Of a stretch of 64,000 nucleotides of DNA, positions 20,966 to 29,116 are shown piece after piece. Where the stretch lies: positions 434,001 to 498,000 of the forward strand of contig NZ_JADGMV010000001.1 in assembly GCF_015234355.1 (NCBI RefSeq). Reading direction: 5' to 3'. Numbering within the stretch: position 1 is the first letter of the stretch; every line of letters starts with the position of its first letter. Below the pieces are notes generated by a model, which saw only the letters and a program-made list of their open reading frames with translations, was not told where the DNA came from and searched no databases. The translations under genes were made by a program, and so were the position numbers. The stretch comes from Psychrobacter sp. NG25. Lineage in GTDB: Bacteria; Pseudomonadota; Gammaproteobacteria; Pseudomonadales; Moraxellaceae.

Positions 20966-21023
20966 GGCGCAAGGGTATGTGCCTGTAATAATCGACGACG
21001 CGAGGGTATGCGTCTGCAATAAT
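20966..21023 (+). promoter_or_regulatory. Tandem conserved-loop hairpins in the gltA leader
   Basis: Two 27-base imperfect copies (20966-20992 and 20997-21023), 31 bases apart, each form a 5-bp stem with an 8-base loop. Copy 1 is GGCGC/GTGCC around AAGGGTAT; copy 2 is GACGC/GCGTC around GAGGGTAT. Stem bases differ while pairing is kept, and the loop and the trailing TGYAATAAT are conserved. The second copy ends 36 bases before the gltA ATG. This could be an RNA protein-binding motif, or a pair of DNA operators. Confidence 0.55.
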
Positions 21024-21059
21024 TTTATTCTAACAAGCTAAAACAATGGAGAGCAATTT

Positions 21060-22340
21060 ATGGCTGACACTAATGCCAAATTAACCGTAAATGGTAAAGA
21101 GTACGAATTTCCTATCATCGAAGGTACTTTAGGGCGCCCAGTTATCGATATTGCTGCTCTACAAGACTCAGGCTTTTGGTCTTATGACCCTGGTTTTAAA
21201 GTAACAGCCCCTGTGGAATCAAAGATTACTTATATTGATGGTGGCAAAGGCGAGTTATTACACCGCGGCTACCCTATCGATCAGTTAGCAAACAACGCTG
21301 AATACTTAGAAGTTGCTTATGCACTGATTCATGGTGACCTACCAAACGCTGAGCAAAAAGCAGACTTCTTTGAAAAAATCCGTAAACATACGGGTGTTCA
21401 TGACCAATTACGTAAGTTCTTTGAAGGTTTCCGCCGTGACGCGCATCCGATGGCTATTATGGTCGGTGTCGTTGGTGCGTTATCAGCGTTCTATCATGAA
21501 AACCTAGATGTGAGCAATGAAGAGCATCGTGAAATCACTGCTATTCGTCTAATCGCTAAGATGCCAACACTTGCTGCAATGAGTTATAAATACTCACAAG
21601 GCGAGCCGTTCATGTATCCGCGTAATGACTTTAACTACGCAGAAAACTTCTTGTACATGATGTTTGCTACGCCTGCTGATGTTGATTATAAAACTAACGA
21701 CGTCATCACTCGCGCAATGGACAAAATCTTTACTTTGCATGCTGACCATGAGCAAAACGCTTCAACGTCTACTGTACGTTTGGCTGGTTCTACTGGTGCA
21801 AACCCTTATGCCTGTATCGCTGCTGGTATCGCAGCCCTTTGGGGTCCATCACATGGCGGCGCGAACGAAGCTGTTCTTGAGATGCTAGACGAAATCGGTT
21901 CAGTTGAAAACGTACCTGCATTCATGGAAAAAGTGAAGAGCCGTGAAGTGAAGCTAATGGGCTTTGGTCACCGTGTTTACAAAAACTTTGACCCACGCGC
22001 ACAAGTCATGAAAGAAACTTGTGACGAAGTACTTGCAGCACTTGGTATCAACGATCCTAAGCTTGAATTGGCAATGGCGCTTGAAAAGATTGCTTTAGAA
22101 GACCCGTTCTTCGTTGAGCGTAACCTATATCCAAACGTTGATTTTTACTCTGGTATTATCTTAAAAGCCATCGGTATCCCAACATCAATGTTTACTGTAA
22201 TCTTCTCACTAGCTCGCACTTCTGGTTGGATCAGCCATTGGTTAGAGATGCACAGCGCACCGTTCAAAATCGGTCGCCCACGTCAGTTATACACTGGCGA
22301 GTCGCATCGTGATTTTGTTAAAGTTGAAGACCGTAAATAG
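21060..22340 (+). CDS. gltA: Citrate synthase (type II, hexameric)
   Basis: Condenses oxaloacetate and acetyl-CoA to citrate. At 426 residues it matches the NADH-sensitive hexameric enzymes of Gram-negative bacteria, including their N-terminal extension with [35 protein letters not shown]. Active-site segments are [15 protein letters not shown] (His), [13 protein letters not shown] (His) and [18 protein letters not shown] (Asp). GGAGAG precedes the ATG. It is divergent from sdhCDAB across a 1-kb region with a Fur-like site and tandem leader hairpins, so iron and post-transcriptional control are possible. It ends in a strong terminator. Confidence 0.98.
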   Translation: MADTNAKLTVNGKEYEFPIIEGTLGRPVIDIAALQDSGFWSYDPGFKVTAPVESKITYIDGGKGELLHRGYPIDQLANNAEYLEVAYALIHGDLPNAEQKADFFEKIRKHTGVHDQLRKFFEGFRRDAHPMAIMVGVVGALSAFYHENLDVSNEEHREITAIRLIAKMPTLAAMSYKYSQGEPFMYPRNDFNYAENFLYMMFATPADVDYKTNDVITRAMDKIFTLHADHEQNASTSTVRLAGSTGANPYACIAAGIAALWGPSHGGANEAVLEMLDEIGSVENVPAFMEKVKSREVKLMGFGHRVYKNFDPRAQVMKETCDEVLAALGINDPKLELAMALEKIALEDPFFVERNLYPNVDFYSGIILKAIGIPTSMFTVIFSLARTSGWISHWLEMHSAPFKIGRPRQLYTGESHRDFVKVEDRK

Positions 22341-22362
22341 ATAGAGATAATATTTTCTCAAT

Positions 22363-22392
22363 AAAAAATCCCGCCATTGTGCGGGATTTTTT
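22363..22392 (+). terminator. Intrinsic terminator after gltA
   Basis: Stem AAAAAATCCCGC with GCGGGATTTTTT and loop CATTGT. The A and T runs make it usable in both directions, also serving the convergent gene at 22427. Confidence 0.9.
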
Positions 22393-22426
22393 ATTGCTTA
22401 GAAATTGTCTTAATTGCTGAAAATAT

Positions 22427-23395
22427 TCATTTAAATGATTCTAATGTCTGCTCGTACTTGGCAATCTGTTCATCGTATCCTTCAATCGTCTCATTGAACT
22501 TAGACATAAGCGACTCAAACTCTTTTTGTTGATCAATTTTCATCTGCTGCATATCAATGACTTGTTGGGCCTCTATTTGCTCCCAAACTTGATGCTGAAT
22601 GATCAACCGTGCCAATGCTGGACTTTTTGCACTGACTCTCCCAGCAATTTCTGCGCTTTCAAACAACTGTGGCGCCAATGTCGCTATATTAATTAAAGTA
22701 TTGATATCTTCTGCATTAAGCGGAGACGTCACAGGCTGATAAAGGGCATCCATCGCTTGCTGATAGCTGTCAATGATTTGATCTTCGGTCATCATAGTAG
22801 GTTTACGTGGCTCAAGACTGATACGTTTTAAGACAGTTAAATCTCGCTCACCCACTTCTGTACTGGTATTAATATCAGCCGTAGCATCAACATCGCTATC
22901 TACAGCGGTAGTATCGACCAAATTAGTAGGTGCAGTGACTGAAGAAGTAGGATCGGCTGCATTTTTATCACTACTATCAATGATATCGTCAGTATTATCG
23001 GTCTTGATATTAGTATTGAGTAGCGAGTCTGCATTTTCTGAGGTATCAGCAACTTCCAGTGATTCATACTCTGCTTGTAAGCGGCGCTGTAACCCTTGCA
23101 TCTGTGTGACGTAAATGGGCTGGAACTGCTTTATACGAGCAGCGGCCGCATCGCTTTGTGCCATTGGCTCACTGTCTTGAGAGTTTTCTGGATCACTGGT
23201 CTGACTGGCGTCGACTACATCTGACTGCTGCTGACAACCTGTCAATAAAATTATGCCGGTCAGTGTTGCTGCTAGCAGTGTTGGGGACGAGCGCCGTGGC
23301 TGAACACTCTCATTAAGAGAATTATCATAAGCCGAACGGTTATTCGCTTTATGGCTGGCACTCAGAGCGAGCTTTACTGGCAAAAATTTAAACAT
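22427..23395 (-). CDS. Putative lipoprotein with C-terminal coiled coil, function unknown
   Basis: A 322-residue protein I do not recognise. After an unusually long 38-residue polar N-terminus containing RR comes a hydrophobic LLAATLTGIILLTGC segment whose LLTG-C is a lipobox with cysteine at residue 54. Lipid anchoring in the envelope is therefore likely. The middle (about 55-190) is Asp/Ser/Thr-rich and low in complexity. The C-terminal 130 residues are helical, ending in a Gln/Met/Glu-rich coiled coil (IDMQQMKIDQQKEFESLM). The true start may be nearer the lipobox at a non-ATG codon. It is convergent with gltA, sharing its terminator. Confidence 0.7.
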   Translation of the reverse strand: MFKFLPVKLALSASHKANNRSAYDNSLNESVQPRRSSPTLLAATLTGIILLTGCQQQSDVVDASQTSDPENSQDSEPMAQSDAAAARIKQFQPIYVTQMQGLQRRLQAEYESLEVADTSENADSLLNTNIKTDNTDDIIDSSDKNAADPTSSVTAPTNLVDTTAVDSDVDATADINTSTEVGERDLTVLKRISLEPRKPTMMTEDQIIDSYQQAMDALYQPVTSPLNAEDINTLINIATLAPQLFESAEIAGRVSAKSPALARLIIQHQVWEQIEAQQVIDMQQMKIDQQKEFESLMSKFNETIEGYDEQIAKYEQTLESFK

Positions 23396-23528
23396 GAGTG
23401 TAAATATCCTTGTTAAAGCACAAATATTAAAAGCTATAGTTATCGTAGCAATCCTTTGCTAATTTACTTTTCTCAGAGTTATCGTGACCTTGTAAAGCAT
23501 AAAGCATGCTTTATACTAATTCTTATCA

Positions 23529-23636
23529 TATAGTCATTCCACCATAAAAGTATCACTGCTTTAACCCTTCTTGAAGTATTACACATACATCTATACTCGG
23601 TTGCCTTGTACTACTTTTAAATTGAACCAGCTATAG
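23529..23636 (-). repeat. Interspersed repeat element, copy A (MITE-like, 108 bp)
   Basis: Read on the minus strand it aligns over its whole length with 35303-35409. The ends form an imperfect inverted repeat (TATAGTCATTCCACCATAAAAG at 23529-23550 against the complement of 23615-23636). It is non-coding and sits just beyond the stop of the HExxH gene. Size, termini and dispersal suggest a miniature inverted-repeat element mobilised in trans. Confidence 0.65.
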
Positions 23637-23660
23637 TCACTATCTGTCTCTATAAGAAAA

Positions 23661-24194
23661 TTAAATTGTGAACGAGCTATCTGTATTTTTTGTTTCGTCG
23701 ATAGAGCTTGTGACCAAAAATGGAATACAGACTGCCAAAGCTTGGCAGTCTTGCCCGCGCCGATGACGAATAAAGTAATCCTGTACCATGCGTGCTTGCT
23801 GCTCGATACCATACTTAAAAAAGGGTTTCCCTACCTCAAGCACGTAATCATAACGACGATCGATAACCGCACCACGCACGACTTTTAAACCTTGCTGCAA
23901 CTGCCAGACATGGGTCAGCTCATGTATCAACCAGCTTTGCTTACCTAAAGGAGCATCGCTAAAATCTGTAATCCAATCTGCAGGATTAAAATATATATTG
24001 CCATTAGGGCTAACGGCATAATTTTTTAGCACCCACCAAGCAGTCTTAAGCTGAACGCCATCAAGGTCAATGCTGTCACCGAATACTGAGCGTGCTAGCG
24101 TCACCTCGCTCACAGTGAGTAAGCGTGATTGCTGCTGTGTACCGCTATATAAACATCGATTCAAAAAACGCTTAAATATCGATTGAGACGTCAT
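23661..24194 (-). CDS. Small HExxH protein resembling Vgr-related/eCIS-core metallopeptidase-like proteins
   Basis: About 177 residues. A LARSVFGDSIDLDGVQL segment followed by SPNGNIYFNPADW and SWLIHELTHVWQLQQGL gives an HELTH zinc-protease motif near residue 92. This arrangement is seen in proteins labelled Vgr-related or in the toxin-linked eCIS core (DUF4157-like) family. I infer relation from motif order, not from a search. No signal peptide is seen, and no secretion genes lie nearby. The C-terminus past the motif is basic with a conserved-looking YGIEQQARMVQDYF helix. The ATG at 24194 follows AAGG; a GTG one codon earlier is equally possible. Catalytic activity is unproven. Confidence 0.65.
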   Translation of the reverse strand: MTSQSIFKRFLNRCLYSGTQQQSRLLTVSEVTLARSVFGDSIDLDGVQLKTAWWVLKNYAVSPNGNIYFNPADWITDFSDAPLGKQSWLIHELTHVWQLQQGLKVVRGAVIDRRYDYVLEVGKPFFKYGIEQQARMVQDYFIRHRRGQDCQALAVCIPFLVTSSIDETKNTDSSFTI

Positions 24195-24197
24195 CAC

Positions 24198-24623
24198 TCT
24201 AATACCTTATGCTTGATAGACCACTTCTAATAAATTATGCTTGGTGAGCCATGCTTATTGATACTGCTTATCAATATGACTGAACCGTTATAGGGATAAA
24301 GTCTGAAAACCAAAGTAGCTGGGACATAAGCGATACACTTAGCGAGCTTTCATTAACATAAGATTGCGTTAACCTATCGTGTAGACACATAGCGAATATA
24401 GTCGATTCAATTAGCCTATTTTTATTGCTAAGATCTAATTTTCATTTAAGGTCTAATATTCATTAATGCGAAAATCATGCCAAACAAGCAGAAATGTTCA
24501 GCTTCAATAAAAATGATGAATATAGCGTGGTGTGTAGCTGTTTAAATGAACACATAAAAATTTATCCACCATTGCTGTGACAGACAAATTGATCGCTGTT
24601 CAAATTGATAATAGAGAAGCCCT
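24198..24623. other. 426-base gap before rarA
   Basis: No gene was seen. A 16-base segment (24397-24412) is identical to the left end of the repeat element at 35303. The remainder is AT-rich and should contain the rarA promoter, but no pair of hexamers is convincing. Confidence 0.45.
24397..24412 (+). repeat. Solitary end of the interspersed repeat
   Basis: TATAGTCGATTCAATT matches exactly the first 16 bases of copy B (35303-35318), but the rest of the element is absent. It may be a remnant, or an end shared by chance. Confidence 0.35.
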
Positions 24624-25913
24624 ATGCCACCTAGTTTTCATGCCGATACTCCGCTTGCTCAACGCATGCGCCCAAACACGCTCAATGCCATTATCGGTCA
24701 AGAGCATTTACTGGCAGCAGGTGCACCTCTGCGGCGGTTAGTAGAACAAGGGCATTTGCCATCAATTATTTTGCATGGGGAAGCAGGTATCGGCAAAACG
24801 ACCATTGCTATGCTGCTAGCAGATGCCGTTGGTCGTTCCTTTCATGCGCTGTCCGCGTTAAATACTGGGGTTAAACAGTTACGCGAAGTATTAGACAATA
24901 AGGACTCACTGGTATTCGAGTCACCTGTGGTGTTCATCGACGAGATTCATCGTTTTAATAAAGCACAGCAAGATGCACTACTGGGCGCAGTAGAGTCTGG
25001 CGATATTACCTTGATAGGTGCCACGACCGAAAACCCCTCATTCAGTGTCAACAATGCCCTACTCTCACGTTGTCAAGTGTATCGTCTAGAACCTCTGACA
25101 CCAGAGCAAATCAGTGTGGTATTACAGCGAGCACTGTCGGAAGACAACGTGCTAAAAGAACTGACCGTCGACTTGCAAGCAAAAGACACTATCAGCCAAC
25201 TGGCACATGGTGATGCTAGAAAGGCGCTGAACTTATTAGAGCTTGCTATTCAAACGGCTGACCCTAAGCAATCACCGATTATCGTCGATGATGCATTGGT
25301 CGGTCGGGTAGCACAGACTGCACTGATCCGCTACGATAAAGATGGTGAGCAGCATTACGATATCGTCTCAGCAATGATAAAATCAGTGCGTGGCTCCGAT
25401 CCTGATGCAGCACTATATTGGATGGCACGGATGCTGGTGGGCGGTGAGCCTGCTGACTTCATCGCGCGGCGCTTGGTCATCTTAGCCAGTGAAGATATCG
25501 GTAATGCCAACCCTAATGCCTTACTTCTTGCTGATGCCGCATTGCGCAGCGTGCAATCCATTGGTATGCCTGAGGCACGTCTAATTTTAGGACAAGTGGT
25601 GGTTTATCTGGCGACCAGTGCCAAAAGCAATAGCACATATAAAGCGATCAATGCTGCGATGGCATTGGCAGAAAAAGATGCGTCTCCTGTACCGCTACAT
25701 CTGCGCAATGGCGTGACCAAGCTGATGCGAAATCAAGGTTATGGTCAGGACTATGTCTATCCTCACGATTACCCCAATCATTACTATCCGCAGTCTTATT
25801 TGCCAGAAAATTTAATCGGCACACGCTTTTATGAATTTGCAGATAATCAACGAGAGCAGCATAGCAAACAATTTATGGACTGGCTAAAAACCCAAGCAGC
25901 AAGTAATGACTAA
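24624..25913 (+). CDS. rarA: Replication-associated recombination protein A (AAA+ ATPase)
   Basis: A 429-residue clamp-loader-like ATPase of the RarA/MgsA/WRNIP1 family that acts at stalled replication forks. It starts PLAQRMRPNTLNAIIGQEHLL. Walker A is GEAGIGKTTIAMLLA, Walker B is VVFIDEIHRFNKAQQDALL, sensor 1 is LIGATTENPSFSVN, and the arginine-finger region is NNALLSRCQVYRL. The C-terminal domain has the family segments SVRGSDPDAALYWMARMLVGGE and YVYPHDYPNHY, the latter required for tetramer formation. It stands alone on the plus strand. Confidence 0.96.
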   Translation: MPPSFHADTPLAQRMRPNTLNAIIGQEHLLAAGAPLRRLVEQGHLPSIILHGEAGIGKTTIAMLLADAVGRSFHALSALNTGVKQLREVLDNKDSLVFESPVVFIDEIHRFNKAQQDALLGAVESGDITLIGATTENPSFSVNNALLSRCQVYRLEPLTPEQISVVLQRALSEDNVLKELTVDLQAKDTISQLAHGDARKALNLLELAIQTADPKQSPIIVDDALVGRVAQTALIRYDKDGEQHYDIVSAMIKSVRGSDPDAALYWMARMLVGGEPADFIARRLVILASEDIGNANPNALLLADAALRSVQSIGMPEARLILGQVVVYLATSAKSNSTYKAINAAMALAEKDASPVPLHLRNGVTKLMRNQGYGQDYVYPHDYPNHYYPQSYLPENLIGTRFYEFADNQREQHSKQFMDWLKTQAASND

Positions 25914-26129
25914 TCATGCATGACACGGCTCGGTTCATTATCTAATGTACGCTTTAATGCACAAATAGTAGCAGTCATTGATAATACTTATGACTATTTT
26001 TGACATACTGAACGATATAGTGGGAAGATGACACAGCACGTTGTGCTGAAAAGCGTTAAAATAACCTCATAATGAACCATACAAGCAATTAAGTGAGTCA
26101 CCTTTATATCAAATGATATTGCTTATAGC

Positions 26130-26179
26130 GCGCTTTGCTTGACCGTAATAGCGCTTTGCTTGACCGTAACAGCGCTTTG
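26130..26179 (+). repeat. Tandem 21-bp repeat upstream of ribB
   Basis: Two nearly identical units (26130-26150 and 26151-26171), each beginning GCGCTTTGCTTGACC, are followed by a partial third unit (GCGCTTTG). The period is two helical turns. Each full unit carries a TTGACC hexamer. Confidence 0.7.
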
Positions 26180-26188
26180 TATTATCTA
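26160..26188 (+). promoter_or_regulatory. Candidate ribB promoter
   Basis: TTGACC at 26160-26165, a 17-base spacer and TATCTA at 26183-26188. The -35 hexamer belongs to the second unit of the tandem repeat, which may therefore affect promoter strength. Confidence 0.4.
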
Positions 26189-26263
26189 CTGCTCTAATAG
26201 ACAGATAATGCTTTAGATTCCAAATCACACCTATCTATAAATAATAAAATATTGAGATTTACT

Positions 26264-27376
26264 ATGAGTTTAAATACGATTCCTGAGATTATCGAAGACA
26301 TTCGTGCTGGTAAAATGGTCGTCTTGATGGATGATGAAGACCGCGAAAACGAAGGTGATATCATCATGGCAGCGACCCATGTGCGCCCTGAAGATATCAA
26401 CTTTATGATTACCCACGCGCGCGGCTTAGTCTGCTTAACCATCTCACAAGCTCGTGCGCATCAGCTGTCTTTGCCATTGATGTCTGAACGTAACGAAGCG
26501 AAATTCAGCACTAACTTTACCGTATCAATTGAAGCCGCTGAAGGCGTTACGACTGGTATTTCTGCTGCCGATCGCGCTCGTACGATTCAAGCAGCGGTTT
26601 CTGCTACTGCTAAAGCTGAAGATATTGTACAGCCTGGCCATATCTTTCCTATCATTGCGCAAGATGGTGGCGTATTGCATCGCGCTGGTCACACAGAAGC
26701 AGGTTGTGACTTATCACGCTTAGCAGGTCTTGAGCCAGCATCTGTGCTCGTCGAAATCATCAATGCTGATGGTACGATGGCACGCCGTGATGATCTTGAG
26801 ATCTTTGCCAAAGAGCATGATCTAAAAATAGGTACGATTGCTGATCTTATCAACTATCGTATTGCGAATGAACAGACAGTAGAAGAAGTAGAATCATATC
26901 CTTTTGAAACTGAACATGGTCCGTTCACCTTGCATCGCTTCCGTGAGTTTGGTGCTGATGAGACCCATTTAGCGTTAGTCAAAGGTGATGTCAGCGAAGG
27001 CATCAGTACGGTACGTGTTCATGGCTTCCATCCATTACGTGATTTGTTTGCGGCTAAAAATGACATGACTGGGCGTAGTGGCTGGAGCGTACAAGCGGCA
27101 TTAAAGGAAATTGGCGCCTCAGATCGCGGTGTATTGGTTTGGATTGGTAGTAACCAACCTGTTGACTTAGGGGATGCATTAGATAAAGCCGCAGATAATG
27201 AATCGCAATCAACGCTCACTCAACAGCCGTATCGTAGCGTTGGTGTGGGTGCACAGATATTACGTCACTTAGGTGTTCGTGATATGCGTCTTTTATCATC
27301 GCCAATGAAGTTTTATGCGTTATCAGGTTTTGAGCTAAACGTGGTTGATTTCGTTCAAGCACCGCAACAAGACTAA
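26264..27376 (+). CDS. ribB: 3,4-dihydroxy-2-butanone-4-phosphate synthase with decayed GTP cyclohydrolase II-like domain
   Basis: Riboflavin-pathway enzyme that converts ribulose 5-phosphate to 3,4-dihydroxy-2-butanone 4-phosphate. The N-terminal domain (1-205) has the active-site loop MDDEDRENEGDIIMAA, THARGLVCLT, and GHTEAGCDLSRLAGL. The C-terminal half (about 206-370) keeps the GCHII outline (LALVKGDV, VRVHGFHPLRDLF, GVGAQILRHLGVRDMRLLSS), but where true GCHII has the zinc cysteines of an SPCLTGD...CDCG segment this protein has HGFHPLRDLFAAKND. Cyclohydrolase activity is therefore not expected. Such RibBA-like proteins are known in several gammaproteobacteria. The ATG at 26264 gives MSLNTIPEII; the upstream in-frame ATG is less likely. 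Confidence 0.94.
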   Translation: MSLNTIPEIIEDIRAGKMVVLMDDEDRENEGDIIMAATHVRPEDINFMITHARGLVCLTISQARAHQLSLPLMSERNEAKFSTNFTVSIEAAEGVTTGISAADRARTIQAAVSATAKAEDIVQPGHIFPIIAQDGGVLHRAGHTEAGCDLSRLAGLEPASVLVEIINADGTMARRDDLEIFAKEHDLKIGTIADLINYRIANEQTVEEVESYPFETEHGPFTLHRFREFGADETHLALVKGDVSEGISTVRVHGFHPLRDLFAAKNDMTGRSGWSVQAALKEIGASDRGVLVWIGSNQPVDLGDALDKAADNESQSTLTQQPYRSVGVGAQILRHLGVRDMRLLSSPMKFYALSGFELNVVDFVQAPQQD

Positions 27377-27412
27377 TATTTGTTTGTGTTATTGAGTCGA
27401 AAAGTTAAGCTT

Positions 27413-27451
27413 AAAAAAGGCACGCTACTCTAATGTTAGCGTGCCTTTTTT
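27413..27451 (+). terminator. Bidirectional terminator between ribB and the thioesterase gene
   Basis: AAAAAAGGCACGCTA (27413-27427) pairs with TAGCGTGCCTTTTTT (27437-27451) around a 9-base loop. It has A and T runs on both sides and lies between convergent genes. Confidence 0.9.
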
Positions 27452-27514
27452 GTGTTCGATGATTTTACTTATTCTTTCAATTTACTCACTTATATAGAGC
27501 AATCCTTTTAGCTT

Positions 27515-28003
27515 TTAAAATTCAGGTGTATGACCAGCTTTCGCCTCTAATGCTAAGAGTCGTTCACGCTCCTCGGTTGTCCATGGCAACTTGTCTTTCG
27601 CACTACTATCTAAACGCACCACAACTGCCTCAGCCGTCGCAACGACTGCTTGTTGTGCCGTACTATAGTAACTGTACTCCATTACGATGCTGGTCCTACC
27701 CAAGCGCTGACAACGCACACCTAATAATAGAGTATCTGGATAAGTCACTGGTCGTAAATACTGACAGCTTGATTGCGCTAAGACTGTGACCATACTGCCA
27801 TCAAACATTCCTAATACCTGCAAATAACCAATACGTGCTGACTCAGCATAGCGATAATAAACAACATTATTTAAATGATTAAAGGCATCCATTTCACCCC
27901 AATGAATGGGTTGATGATGAATTACTGGGTAATGCGACAATTCGTCAGGATGATTATCTGCGATATTAGAGGCTGTACATGCTTCTTGATTCAAACTGTC
28001 CAT
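27515..28003 (-). CDS. Hotdog-fold acyl-CoA thioesterase (4HBT/YbgC-like)
   Basis: About 162 residues. The segment HWGEMDAFNHLNNVVYYRYAESARIGYL is the 4-hydroxybenzoyl-CoA thioesterase signature, with the catalytic Asp and His-Asn of the D-x-x-x-H-x-N pattern, followed by QSSCQYLRPVTYPDTLLLGVRC and TAEAVVVRLD. It probably hydrolyses short acyl-CoA thioesters; the true substrate is unknown. The start is uncertain. I chose the ATG at 28003 (MDSLNQEACT). ATGs at 28027 and 28069 are open, but the latter lies inside a 66-bp palindrome. It ends in a shared terminator opposite ribB. Confidence 0.85.
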   Translation of the reverse strand: MDSLNQEACTASNIADNHPDELSHYPVIHHQPIHWGEMDAFNHLNNVVYYRYAESARIGYLQVLGMFDGSMVTVLAQSSCQYLRPVTYPDTLLLGVRCQRLGRTSIVMEYSYYSTAQQAVVATAEAVVVRLDSSAKDKLPWTTEERERLLALEAKAGHTPEF

Positions 28004-28048
28004 AACGTCATTTCTCTTATTCTTCATATTAATAAATCTTTGGCATAA

Positions 28049-28114
28049 TAGGGTCTGTTGAACATTCAAATATTAGTACTGCCAGCACGATATTTGAATG
28101 TTCAAAAAACCCTA
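28049..28114. repeat. 66-bp palindromic element between hemX and the thioesterase gene
   Basis: TAGGGT at the left end pairs with ACCCTA at the right. After a 3-base mismatch, TTGAACATTCAAATAT (28058-28073) pairs perfectly with 28090-28105 around a 16-base loop. The GGGTCTGTTG-type end resembles insertion-sequence termini. It may be a minimal mobile palindrome; no second copy was noticed in the window. Confidence 0.55.
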
Positions 28115-28118
28115 ACCA

Positions 28119-29060
28119 TTAACGCGTTGGCTGATCCAAAATCTGAGTCGTTAACAACGGTGTCGGTTTTGGTGCATTGGCTATCAATCGGTCTAACCAA
28201 TCTATAACTTCTGAAATATTCGCAGGTGATGATTTGGTTTGTACATCGGTTTTGTTAGCTGCTTTTTTTGTACTTTCAGATGCTTGCTTGTCTGAGTTTT
28301 TTGGCTCTGAGTTTGGTGGAACTAGGCTCTGCAATTGCTTTCGTGCTTGTGCCAAATAACTGATAAATTGATCCTGTTCACGCATATTACTGGCTTGACT
28401 TGCTAGATTCAATGTCATGATGACTTCATGAATCATGAGCTGTCTACGTGTTAGACCTGTACTATTATCAGTGGTTTTCGTCTGCGGCGCTACATTAGTC
28501 ACACGTTCATGACTGTGCAAAAAATCTTGAATATTTTGAATGGCTAAGTTTTGTAGTTGCCAAGGGCTGGGTTGCGAGCTTCTGGCTTGTAGACGCTCGA
28601 TATCTTTCATCAAGCTTTGTTTGATAACGATCGTCAGCGCTGGCGCAATCTCATTACTACTCTGTGAGAGCTGCCAATGTAACCCTTGCAGCAACTCAAT
28701 CGCTGCACTATCGTTATTATCTATCAACAACCTATCAGCGGCTTGTATCTGAATACGCAATAAATCTAGCTGGTTTTGAGCTTGGCTGCTAACGGTAGTA
28801 CTGGTCTTTGGTAGTATCTGTTGACTCATCGAAAACAAGCGATCATCCATCTCATTGAGACGACTGGTGATTTGCTCATTGCTTTGCAAACGATCATTGA
28901 CGTTATGTTGAAAACGCTGTTGGCTAATATAAAGCCATAACAACGCAGCGACCAACAACAAAATAACGAACCATTGCAGTCGCACCAACAACATATTTGC
29001 TTGCCGGCGTTGTTGAACAGCCGAAGGTTCCTTAGGTAATGATTCAGAATTAATTGACAT
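28119..29060 (-). CDS. hemX: HemX-like membrane protein of the hem cluster
   Basis: A 313-residue protein placed after hemC and hemD. A short N-terminal cytoplasmic part precedes one transmembrane helix (LVRLQWFVILLLVAALLWLY, about residues 25-44). Then comes a coiled-coil region (QQRFQHNVNDRLQSNEQI) and a long helical periplasmic domain with QLDLLRIQIQAADRLLIDNNDSAA and LQGLHWQLSQ. This is the usual HemX organisation. HemX proteins are often labelled uroporphyrin-III methyltransferases, but no SAM-binding domain is present, so that label is not justified. The C-terminus has a Lys/Ser-rich linker and an ISEVIDWLDRLI segment. The role in tetrapyrrole synthesis is inferred from context. Confidence 0.85.
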   Translation of the reverse strand: MSINSESLPKEPSAVQQRRQANMLLVRLQWFVILLLVAALLWLYISQQRFQHNVNDRLQSNEQITSRLNEMDDRLFSMSQQILPKTSTTVSSQAQNQLDLLRIQIQAADRLLIDNNDSAAIELLQGLHWQLSQSSNEIAPALTIVIKQSLMKDIERLQARSSQPSPWQLQNLAIQNIQDFLHSHERVTNVAPQTKTTDNSTGLTRRQLMIHEVIMTLNLASQASNMREQDQFISYLAQARKQLQSLVPPNSEPKNSDKQASESTKKAANKTDVQTKSSPANISEVIDWLDRLIANAPKPTPLLTTQILDQPTR

Positions 29061-29116
29061 AAGGCAACGCCGTTATTGATAGGTTTAAATATAGTTAAAA
29101 TGAAGAATTCAAAATA

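Larger units (their letters stand above)
20027..21059. other. 1-kb divergent regulatory region between sdhC and gltA
   Basis: No protein gene is supported on either strand. It contains an imperfect-operator-like palindrome next to sdhC (20030-20048), a consensus TATAAT at 20744-20749 abutting a Fur-box-like site, a TTGACA at 20870-20875, and two tandem hairpins just before gltA. The middle part (about 20250-20700) is AT-rich with nothing I can assign. A Fur-controlled small RNA starting near 20757 is possible, but I see no terminator for it before gltA. Confidence 0.6.
25914..26263 (+). other. 350-base leader and promoter region of ribB
   Basis: It contains a CAGCAC-GTT-GTGCTG dyad (26034-26048), a tandem 21-bp repeat and a promoter-like pair. 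I looked specifically for the conserved segments of an FMN riboswitch and did not find them, so ribB here does not appear to be under RFN control. Confidence 0.55.

Noticed and set aside
25914..26263. FMN riboswitch before ribB
   Set aside because: None of the conserved RFN segments could be found.
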